Assembly (NCBI GenBank): GCA_023412765.1
Contig: JAEZBX010000336.1
Coordinates: forward strand, 1-9,036
DNA length: 9,036 nt
Source: Bacteroidota bacterium
GTDB taxonomy: Bacteria > Bacteroidota > Bacteroidia > Cytophagales > Cyclobacteriaceae
Direction: 5' to 3'
In this document: in pieces, positions 1 to 5,081 of the stretch
Numbering within the stretch: the first letter of the stretch is position 1
Layout of the letters: each line of letters opens with the position of its first letter
Notes under the pieces: generated by a model
What the model saw: only the letters and a program-made list of their open reading frames with translations
Database searches by the model: none
Told to the model about the DNA's origin: nothing
Program-made: the position numbers and the translations under genes

Positions 1-957
1 GGGCATGATCCTCGCGTTCCGAAAGAACTGCGAGATGAAATGTTGAAATGGGGTTATCCTAAAGACGAATACACTGAACACGGCAACTGGACTCCTCAAT
101 TGTATGTGCGCGAAGCAAGACGCATGGTGGGCAAGTATGTGATGACGCAAGCTAACTGCGAAGGGAAAGTTGTTGCAAAGGATGCAGTTGGTATGGCGGC
201 ATACACGATGGACTCACACAATTGTCAGCGACTCGTTGTTAACGGACAAGTAAAAAATGAAGGCAACGTAGAAGTAGGAGGATTTGGTCCTTATCCAATT
301 TCTTATGGAGCGCTTGTACCGAAATCTTCCGACTGTACAAATTTGTTGGTGCCCGTATGTTTGTCCGCCACTCACATTGCATACGGATCGATTCGCATGG
401 AGCCAGTGTTCATGGTGCTGGCACAATCTTCAGCAACGGCTGCGGTGATGGCAATTGATACGAACAAAGATATTCAGGATGTAGACATTCCATCACTTCA
501 GAAAAATCTTCATAACAATCCATTGGCCGATGGCAGTGCATTTGATATTCTTGTCGACAATGACAATGAAAAACTCGTGACCACAACTGGCGAATGGAAT
601 GTTGAGAAGCGCGGAGGATATGGCCCCTCTTTCCTGATCAGCAATTCTCAAAATGCATCTGTGATTTTCAAAACGACAGTCGCGGGAAAGGGCAAGTACC
701 AATGCATGGCTTACATTCCAAAAATAGAAGAGGTGGCATCTACTATAATCTTTACTGTTACCATTGGAAAACAGAAGACAGAGAAAATAATCAAACCAAA
801 GGAACTTGTTGTTGTCGGTCAGACTTCCGGAGAGTGGGTTTCATTGGGTGACTATACGTTGTCAGCAAATGAAACTGCGACGGTGGAGGTATCAACCAAA
901 AATACCGATGGTAAAGTTGTGGCTGATGCGATCATTTGGACGCCGGTAAAGAAATAA
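1..957 (+). CDS. FAD-dependent oxidoreductase with golvesin-like C-terminal domain (3' part)
   Basis: The open frame runs in from the left edge, so only the last 318 residues are present and the FAD-binding Rossmann N-terminus is off the window. The part seen matches the C-terminal half of the FAD_oxidored family (PF12831 type): a YVREARRM segment at about residues 35-42, then YPISYGALVP and NLLVPVCLSATH, then SIRMEPVFMVLAQSSATAA, the conserved segment that closes the FAD site. Residues about 198-316 form a separate beta-rich domain with the pattern GGYGPSF...GKGKYQCMAY...GEWVSLGDYTLSAN...VVADAIIW, which I recognise as the golvesin/xanthan-lyase C-terminal type, linked to polysaccharide or surface binding. 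Such proteins are usually exported and occur near glycan-degradation genes; their substrate is not established. The stop is TAA. It converges on the serine hydrolase. Family call firm; substrate unknown. Confidence 0.85.
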   Translation, partial: GHDPRVPKELRDEMLKWGYPKDEYTEHGNWTPQLYVREARRMVGKYVMTQANCEGKVVAKDAVGMAAYTMDSHNCQRLVVNGQVKNEGNVEVGGFGPYPISYGALVPKSSDCTNLLVPVCLSATHIAYGSIRMEPVFMVLAQSSATAAVMAIDTNKDIQDVDIPSLQKNLHNNPLADGSAFDILVDNDNEKLVTTTGEWNVEKRGGYGPSFLISNSQNASVIFKTTVAGKGKYQCMAYIPKIEEVASTIIFTVTIGKQKTEKIIKPKELVVVGQTSGEWVSLGDYTLSANETATVEVSTKNTDGKVVADAIIWTPVKK

Positions 958-1241
958 TCTTAATCCTACTTTGTCAACTTCCAAGTAAGTGCTTTGAGAA
1001 GTATTCCTCGCTTTTTGATCCACAATTTTGTACTTCTCGTCTAGCGCAACGGCAATTGATGGTGACTTGGCTCTGCAGCCGCATGGCTGCGCTTTTGGAT
1101 TTGCACCTGAATTTTAGCCGCACATGACCCACCAGGCCAAAGCTAAAATTAGGTTGCAATCCAAAAGCTGGAAGAATGGTCGTGCTACTCCTCAAGCCAG
1201 CGAGTTCTCTTAACTTGAGGAAGGTATGGTATCTTCTATCC
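958..1241. other. Convergent intergenic region packed with inverted repeats
   Basis: This 284-bp gap lies between two genes that end towards each other. It holds four separate dyads: GAGAAGTA at 996-1003 with its complement at 1031-1038; GCAGCC-GCAT-GGCTGC at 1075-1090; the long repeat at 1091-1168; and TCCTCAAG at 1189-1196 with its complement at 1214-1221. None is followed by a convincing T-tract on either strand, so they are not textbook Rho-independent terminators, although they may still end transcription from both sides. Short open frames here (for example minus strand 974-1195) show no recognisable protein family and probably come from the repeat composition. Confidence 0.6.
1091..1168. 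repeat. Long near-perfect inverted repeat (28/27-bp arms, 23-nt loop)
   Basis: The left arm 1091-1118 starts GCTTTTGGATT and ends AATTTTAGC. The right arm 1142-1168 is its reverse complement, apart from a few differences in the middle, where TGCACCTG on the left faces the equivalent of GCAACCT on the right, with one base of length difference. The loop is 1119-1141. A small perfect hairpin (1075-1090, 6-bp stem, GCAT loop) abuts the left arm directly. An arm this long is more than a terminator needs, and the two-hairpin layout resembles dispersed palindromic elements (REP/MITE-like). No transposase or target duplication is visible and there is no second copy in the window, so family membership is inference. 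Confidence 0.65.
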
Positions 1242-2396
1242 CTATTTACCCTGCAACTTTTTCAAAATATTCTCCTCCACCTTAGACAAAGCCCCTTCCG
1301 AATTTTCATCTTGCTCGTTTGTAAGGAATACAAAAACAATATTCAACTCGGGGTAAACTGAAAGCAGGCTGGTATGTCCTCCTGTACTTCCACTTTGCCA
1401 GATTCTCCTATAGTTATTCTCTTTTTGCTGCATCTGCCAATTTAGTCCCATGGCGTAATATTGAATTTGTCCCCACGTTGGCTCATGCGTTAGTTTGACG
1501 ACGGGATCGTCTTCGTTTAAATGAAACTTGCCGTAAACAAGTAGATCTTCGGCAGTAGAAAACAGTCCTCCTGCTGCGCCATTTTTAATATGCGGCATTT
1601 TTATTCCATTCAGATTATAACCTGTTGCAACATTATTATTATTGGCACTCGGAACTTCGAAGCCGGTGTTATGTAATCTCAATTTGCCTGTGATATATTT
1701 TGATATCAAGGTAGGATAGGGCAGTTGGTAAATCTTTTCTAAGATAATACTTAACAATTGCGCTGCGACATTCGAATAGCTCAACCTAATTCCCGGAACG
1801 GTGTCAAGCCTCACTGTACGAAGATCTTTTAGAAGCTGTTCGGGTGAATATTTGTTTTCAACTTCGGCAAGTTCATAAATTTCTGATTCAGTGTTGATCT
1901 TTTCATTGTTATTCCTTTCAATAAAATCGTAGGGCAATCCTGAACTATGATTTAGAAGTTGATACAACTTGATGAAAGATCCATTGTACTCAAGGTTTGG
2001 ATACTTCTTTTCAAGATACATCCTGATGTCATCGTCCAACTTGACTTTTTTTTCGAGAACTGCTTGAGCCAAGAGTACGCCACCAAACGTCTTTGTGATA
2101 GAGCCAATCTCGTAAATGGTGTTCCGCGTGGGGACCTCCAATTTTTCTTTTTCCTTGGATCCGTAATTGTAGAAATGTGCTTGTCCTTTATAATACAATG
2201 CCATTGACATACCCATCCTGCTCTTGACATTAAAAAATTCGCTAACTGCAGTATGGATAACGGTGTCGATATGTGTTGTGAGGGTATTATCAGTTTGAAT
2301 TTCTGTTGTGGTTTGCGAAATACCGTCGACAGAAATGATTGATATGGATATTAAGGTTAAAACTGCTGTGAAGGCTAAAAGCTTTTTGATCGTCAT
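1242..2396 (-). CDS. Exported serine hydrolase, beta-lactamase (class C) family
   Basis: Numbering from the upstream ATG at 2426 gives 394 residues. The penicillin-binding/class C signature is complete: catalytic SITK at 109-112 (nucleophile S109, K112), YSN at 217-219, and GGHTS at 349-353 in the place of the KTG motif. The family box LLNHSSGLP lies at 157-165 and the GGLFSTAEDL box at 286-295. I prefer the internal ATG at 2396, because the residues that follow (MTIKK, then a hydrophobic run of about 18) form a clean signal peptide; the ATG at 2426 would put ten polar residues before it. Neither start has a clear Shine-Dalgarno site, as is common in this phylum. The product is probably periplasmic and acts on peptides, D-amino-acid peptides or esters; true beta-lactamase activity cannot be claimed. 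It appears to be a single-gene unit. Confidence 0.85.
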   Translation of the reverse strand: MTIKKLLAFTAVLTLISISIISVDGISQTTTEIQTDNTLTTHIDTVIHTAVSEFFNVKSRMGMSMALYYKGQAHFYNYGSKEKEKLEVPTRNTIYEIGSITKTFGGVLLAQAVLEKKVKLDDDIRMYLEKKYPNLEYNGSFIKLYQLLNHSSGLPYDFIERNNNEKINTESEIYELAEVENKYSPEQLLKDLRTVRLDTVPGIRLSYSNVAAQLLSIILEKIYQLPYPTLISKYITGKLRLHNTGFEVPSANNNNVATGYNLNGIKMPHIKNGAAGGLFSTAEDLLVYGKFHLNEDDPVVKLTHEPTWGQIQYYAMGLNWQMQQKENNYRRIWQSGSTGGHTSLLSVYPELNIVFVFLTNEQDENSEGALSKVEENILKKLQGK

Positions 2397-2479
2397 AGTG
2401 TAATTAAGTGGCTTGCCCTTTGCCATGAAGATTATGTTGTGGCATTAGTTTTTTTGATCGTCGTACGCAAGGGGAACTC

Positions 2480-2511
2480 CAAAATTCTTTATTGGTTACA
2501 TCATAGCTAAA
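2480..2511 (-). promoter_or_regulatory. Possible Bacteroidota-type promoter for the serine hydrolase
   Basis: On the minus strand GAATTTTG (2480-2487) is one mismatch from the Bacteroidota -7 consensus TAnnTTTG. TTTAG (2507-2511) sits 19 nt upstream as a degenerate -33 element. Transcription would start near 2474, leaving a leader of about 50-80 nt depending on the start codon. Both elements are imperfect, so this is only a candidate. Confidence 0.3.
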
Positions 2512-2530
2512 AGAATCTGAGAAGACTGAC

Positions 2531-2554
2531 TATGGACAAGGTGGGTTGTCCATA
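2531..2554. repeat. Perfect 9-bp inverted repeat
   Basis: TATGGACAA (2531-2539) and TTGTCCATA (2546-2554) are exact complements around a 6-nt centre, GGTGGG. The dyad lies between the lipoprotein-like mini-ORF and the serine hydrolase promoter candidate, so it could be an operator for the hydrolase or the end of the mini-ORF transcript. There is no T-tract, which argues against a simple intrinsic terminator. Confidence 0.5.
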
Positions 2555-2576
2555 ATTTAGACCTAACATTAAACTT

Positions 2577-2693
2577 TTATTTTTGATAATCGAGCGATAC
2601 CCAAAATCCTGATAATTGCTCTATTTTGATTTCGACGCATGAAGTGATGTTAAGAATTGCAGCAATCGAAATAACGACAATTAGTATTCGCAT
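2577..2693 (-). pseudogene. Lipoprotein-like 38-residue ORF, probably a truncated gene
   Basis: An ATG at 2693 opens a 38-residue frame that ends in TAA at 2577-2579. It starts MRILIVVISIAAILNITSC: a positive residue, a hydrophobic stretch, then the lipobox ITSC with Cys19, a good fit to the signal-peptidase II consensus. The mature part is only 20 residues and includes EQLSGFWVSLDY, resembling the L-x-G-x-W opening of lipocalin-like lipoproteins. Such proteins normally run past 100 residues, so this is most likely a decayed 5' end rather than a complete gene. The same frame stays open for 27 codons beyond the stop, to a second stop near 2496. It is too short to identify further; a genuine micro-lipoprotein cannot be excluded. 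Confidence 0.45.
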
Positions 2694-2719
2694 AGATCCA
2701 ACTGAGAATGACACTTAAT

Positions 2720-2739
2720 ATAGGAAAAACTATTCCTAT
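2720..2739. repeat. Perfect 7-bp inverted repeat upstream of the lipoprotein-like ORF
   Basis: ATAGGAA (2720-2726) and TTCCTAT (2733-2739) are exact complements with a 6-nt centre. It lies 27 bp upstream of the mini-ORF start, in the position expected of an operator or a leader hairpin for that minus-strand transcript. A second short dyad, GCGCC-A-GGCGC, occurs at 2763-2773. The rest of 2740-2863 shows nothing I can identify. Confidence 0.35.
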
Positions 2740-2863
2740 CATGGAGATTGTAAAATGCATCAGCGCCAGGCGCAACATTCTTCTTGTTGTTTAGCCATTG
2801 GGGCGATAAGAAAAATTACCTGTTACGGGGTTTAGCGGCTTCACGGGCGAGTAGGATTCGTCT

Positions 2864-2889
2864 AAAAAGAGCATTTTAATGCACTTTTT
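2864..2889. promoter_or_regulatory. Operator-like palindrome 1 upstream of hipB
   Basis: The core GAGCATTTTAATGCAC (2869-2884) is flanked by AAAAA and TTTTT, giving a 26-bp palindrome with one mismatched pair (2870/2883) apart from the centre. It is the most complete of three similar sites before hipB (centre 2876.5). HipB proteins are known to bind palindromes in their own promoter; the assignment to this HipB is inferred from position and repetition. The T-run also makes it terminator-like on the plus strand, but no gene upstream on that strand needs one. Confidence 0.55.
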
Positions 2890-2926
2890 TTGTGTAAAAC
2901 ACGAGCTAAGGAATGATTAAACCTCG

Positions 2927-2950
2927 AAAAGTGCATTGTATTACACTTTT
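2927..2950. promoter_or_regulatory. Operator-like palindrome 2 upstream of hipB
   Basis: The core GTGCATTGTATTACAC (2931-2946) lies between AAAA and TTTT. Left and right half-sites agree at 9 of 12 positions, including the whole outer AAAAGTG. Its centre (2938.5) is 62 bp from site 1 and 60 bp from site 3, that is close to six helical turns, so the three sites would lie on nearly the same face of the DNA. Confidence 0.55.
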
Positions 2951-2990
2951 GGGTGGAATTTGTCAGATTTTTGGCATAATTTTATCGAAA

Positions 2991-3006
2991 AGGCATTATA
3001 ATGCAC
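2991..3006. promoter_or_regulatory. Operator-like palindrome 3 covering the hipB start codon
   Basis: The core AGGCATTATAATGCAC contains the perfect 12-bp palindrome GCATTATAATGC (2993-3004), and the hipB ATG (3001-3003) lies inside it. The presumed ribosome-binding site AAAAGG (2988-2993, 7 nt before ATG) overlaps its left edge. A repressor bound here would sit on the first codon, in the path of elongating polymerase. The right half GTGCATT (read on the minus strand) is exact; the left half lacks the outer GT. Confidence 0.5.
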
Positions 3007-3210
3007 CAGAGCAACGTACTTCAAGCGCTAAAAGAGCGCAGAGAACAACTAGGCGTAACGCAAGACCAACTTGCAGAATTGGCAGATGTAGCTCTGCGCA
3101 CTATAAAAGCATTGGACTCAGGAAAGGGTAACCCAACAGTTAGTACGCTGATCAAACTTGCTGATGTATTAGGAATGGAGTTGAAACTGGACGTCAGAAA
3201 GCCTAACTAA
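3001..3210 (+). CDS. hipB: HipB-like XRE-family repressor of a HipBST operon
   Basis: A 69-residue protein made almost entirely of a Cro/C1-type helix-turn-helix: LKERREQLGVTQDQLAELAD (10-29) gives helices 1-2, ALRTIKALDSGKG (31-43) the recognition helix and turn, and PTVSTLIKLADVLGMELKL (45-63) the last helices. It is shorter than E. coli HipB (88 residues) and ends soon after the fold, so it lacks a long C-terminal tail for the kinase. In characterised HipBST modules HipB supplies DNA binding while HipS neutralises the toxin; here that division is inferred. The ATG is supported by AAAAGG 7 nt upstream. The gene ends 11 nt before the next one, as in an operon, and three matching palindromes precede it, which points to autorepression. 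Confidence 0.85.
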   Translation: MHQSNVLQALKERREQLGVTQDQLAELADVALRTIKALDSGKGNPTVSTLIKLADVLGMELKLDVRKPN

Positions 3211-3221
3211 GAAATGCTAAT

Positions 3222-3557
3222 ATGCGAAAAGCAGAAGTTTATAGAAATGGATTGCTTGTTGGTGAGCTAACAGAACACACCCGGAACAAATATTCTTTCA
3301 CATATGACGATGCCTGGTTTAACGATCCGCAAAAACCTTCGGTGAGTTTGGCACTTCCGAAAACTCAAAAGACATATGAAAGTGAATACCTTTTTCCTTT
3401 CTTTTTTAACATGCTTAGTGAAGGAGTTAACAAAAAGTTACAAACCAACATACTGCGCATTGACGAGAATGATCATTTCGGCCTATTATTGGCCACCGCA
3501 CAATTCGATACGATTGGTGCAATCACTGTTAAACCATTGACCCAACCTAATGAGTAA
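3222..3557 (+). CDS. hipS: HipS-like protein (free-standing HipA N-terminal subdomain), probable antitoxin
   Basis: A 111-residue protein equivalent to the N-terminal subdomain that is fused to the kinase in classical HipA (Couple_hipA, PF13657 type). Marks of the family are AEVYRNGLLVGELTE (4-18), the beta-strand YSFTYDD (24-30), PSVSLALP (39-46), the LFPFFFNMLSEG box (57-68) and the end FDTIGAITV (95-103). In E. coli O127 HipBST, HipS is the antitoxin and plugs the HipT active site with a tryptophan (W65). The only Trp here is W32, and the 57-70 segment has none, so inhibition would have to work differently. The gene overlaps hipT by 8 nt (ATGAGTAA), suggesting translational coupling and balanced expression. 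Family call good; antitoxin role is by analogy. Confidence 0.8.
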   Translation: MRKAEVYRNGLLVGELTEHTRNKYSFTYDDAWFNDPQKPSVSLALPKTQKTYESEYLFPFFFNMLSEGVNKKLQTNILRIDENDHFGLLLATAQFDTIGAITVKPLTQPNE

Positions 3558-4608
3558 GAAACAAACACAAGCAGTCGATGGCAACGAAGTCGTGAAGGTA
3601 ACTGTTTGCCCTGGAACGCTTGCTGAAGGTTTTAATACATACAGTCCGCTGTGTCTGCGTCACCTATTCAAGAATAAAAAAGTTAGTCACGTTCTACCTT
3701 ATGTTACTCCGGCTAAAAACGAAGCCGTTGCAGAGCAATTCATGGAAAACCGAAAACGAATCTCTATTTCGGGTGTCCAGGAAAAGCTGAGTGTTGTTCT
3801 CGAAAAAAATACCTTGCGATTGAGCAAAGAAGGTGAACAAGGAACCTATATCTTAAAACCTGTTCCGCGTGATTTAAAAAAGGTCAACCAAGTCCCCGCA
3901 AATGAGCACTTGACTATGCAAATTGCCAAGCAAGTGTACAGGATGAATGTTGCAGAGAACGCAATGATCTTTTTCAGGGATGGTTCGCCCGCATACATCA
4001 CAAAACGCTTTGATGTCAAAAAAGCTCCAAGTCTCCCGGCCGGGCAGTTTACAAAATGGGGCAAAGAAGATTTCGCCTCATTAGCGGGTAGAACAAAAGA
4101 CAATTCAGGACCAAATTTTAAGTATGAGTATAGTTATGAAGAGCTAGGTTTACTTTTTCGAAAGTTTGTTGCTGCCTGGAAAATTGAGATAGAAAAGTAT
4201 TTTGTCTTGGTAGTTTTTAACTACGCATTTTCGAACGGCGATGCTCACCTCAAAAATTTTTCATTGTTGGAAAATGTAACCGGAGATTATCTAATGAGTC
4301 CCGCTTACGACCTCATTAATACACGCATTCATGTTGATGATACCGATTTCGCATTATCAAAAAAATTATTCGCTGATAATTTTCAGTCAGCTGCATGGAA
4401 AAAGAATGGTCATGCTTCTGCAACCGATTTTTTAGAATTTGGGAAACGGATTGGTGTTGTTGAATCAAGGTGCAAAAAACTCCTTGCTCCCTTTCTCGAA
4501 AGGCAAGCTAAGGTTGAAGCTTTGGTCAATCGATCATTTCTCGATGCAGGTTCGAAAAGGTCTTATTTGTTGCATTACAATGCCAAGAGGAATTATTTGA
4601 GTGCGTGA
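3550..4608 (+). CDS. hipT: HipT-like serine/threonine kinase toxin (HipA family)
   Basis: A 352-residue HipA-fold kinase without the N-terminal subdomain. It opens with a segment CPGTLAEGF...YSPLCLRHLF...VSHVLPY (20-51), then the phosphate-binding Ser loop ISISGVQEKLS (71-81). The SIS pair S72/S74 corresponds to the autophosphorylated serines of E. coli HipT (S57/S59). Kinase residues visible are K103 in TYILKP (ATP lysine), E119 in ANEH, the catalytic loop NGDAHLKN (229-236; D231 base, N236 metal) and D254 in SPAYDL (metal). All key residues are present, so it looks active. Known relatives phosphorylate aminoacyl-tRNA synthetases (HipA on GltX, HipT on TrpS) and stop translation; the target here is unknown. 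It starts inside hipS, and no terminator follows. Confidence 0.87.
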   Translation: MSKKQTQAVDGNEVVKVTVCPGTLAEGFNTYSPLCLRHLFKNKKVSHVLPYVTPAKNEAVAEQFMENRKRISISGVQEKLSVVLEKNTLRLSKEGEQGTYILKPVPRDLKKVNQVPANEHLTMQIAKQVYRMNVAENAMIFFRDGSPAYITKRFDVKKAPSLPAGQFTKWGKEDFASLAGRTKDNSGPNFKYEYSYEELGLLFRKFVAAWKIEIEKYFVLVVFNYAFSNGDAHLKNFSLLENVTGDYLMSPAYDLINTRIHVDDTDFALSKKLFADNFQSAAWKKNGHASATDFLEFGKRIGVVESRCKKLLAPFLERQAKVEALVNRSFLDAGSKRSYLLHYNAKRNYLSA

Positions 4609-4627
4609 AAGAGTGTGAACGAAATTG

Positions 4628-4637
4628 AAAAGTGCAT
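4628..4637 (+). promoter_or_regulatory. Isolated copy of the hipB operator half-site after hipT
   Basis: AAAAGTGCAT here, 19 bp after the hipT stop, repeats exactly the first ten bases of operator site 2 (2927-2936). A 10-bp exact match is unlikely by chance in 9 kb. It may be an auxiliary HipB site, or a relic of a recombination that moved the module. A 9-bp direct repeat, CGAAATTGA, at 4620-4628 and 4664-4672 lies around it. Confidence 0.3.
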
Positions 4638-4696
4638 GCTCGGTCGGTGGGAATAGCTTTAGTCGAAATTGACCATAGACGTATCCTGAAATTAAA

Positions 4697-4962
4697 TCAA
4701 TATTGAAACCTGAGCTGGATTATCGTCAGGATTTGATTCCGCTTAGTGCCCAAAATTCTATAGACCAACCGATGCTCTCCAGTAATTCTCCTGGACCAAT
4801 AACCAGCAAGGTTACCTTTAAGTGGTTCTGGTTTGCCTGTTCCCTTAAGTGCTCTCTTTTTATTTCCTTAATAAGATTGTTGATCTTTTGTAGCGTATCA
4901 GCATCATTTGCTTGCCAATACAAATAGTCATCCCACCCATGATCAGTAAATGCTGTCTGCAT
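4697..4962 (-). pseudogene. yoeB: YoeB/Txe-family mRNA interferase, frameshifted
   Basis: From ATG at 4962 the first frame reads MQTAFTDHGWDDYLYWQ...KINNLIKEIKREH, the standard YoeB N-terminus. The rest of the toxin lies in another frame: KGTGKPEPLKG, then NLAGYWSRRITGEHRLVY, ending LRFQY before TGA at 4697-4699. One missing base near 4847-4848 (expected TTT, found TT on the minus strand) restores an 88-residue protein, close to E. coli YoeB (84). As written, translation leaves the YoeB frame after 38 residues and runs to 4726. The active-site residues E46 and R65 are kept at the same numbers, but the catalytic C-terminal His (H83 in E. coli) is replaced by Gln (Q87). YoeB cleaves mRNA in the ribosomal A site; this copy should be inactive. 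Confidence 0.85.
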
Positions 4963-4967
4963 ACTGA

Positions 4968-5081
4968 TTACTTCGACTTTGCTTTGGCAGCCCTCTTGCG
5001 TGGTGCATGTTTGGGTTTGGCGCCCTCTATATTTAGTTGGCGTACTGTGTTGACAATGTTTGGACGGGCTATGATGAAAAC
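4968..5081 (-). pseudogene. 3' remnant of a gene directly upstream of yoeB, possibly its antitoxin
   Basis: An open stretch of 37 codons ends in TAA only 5 nt before the yoeB ATG, the tight spacing usual between antitoxin and toxin genes. It has no start codon and is closed upstream by TAG at 5082-5084. The text reads ARPNIVNTVRQLNIEGAK, followed by a strongly basic tail with six Lys and three Arg in the last 16 residues. I do not recognise it as YefM/Phd or another named antitoxin; the assignment rests on position alone. Its missing 5' part would lie where the start of fic now is, so a deletion or rearrangement junction is likely at about 5070-5120. Confidence 0.35.

Noticed and set aside
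974..1195. Minus-strand 73-codon open frame (and a plus-strand one at 936-1127)
   Set aside because: Both run straight through the long inverted repeat, show no domain or start signal, and overlap each other; they are probably by-products of the repeat.
1030..1220. Possible integron attC site, because of the folded structure
   Set aside because: The required 7-bp core sites (RYYYAAC and GTTRRRY) are not found in the right places, and there is no integrase or cassette array.
2864..2891. Hairpin with T-run read as an intrinsic terminator
   Set aside because: No plus-strand gene upstream needs termination here, the stem is AT-rich, and the same core recurs twice more towards hipB, so an operator explains it better.
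2913..3131. Plus-strand 72-codon frame overlapping hipB
   Set aside because: It is out of frame with hipB, covers the operators, and has no recognisable domain.
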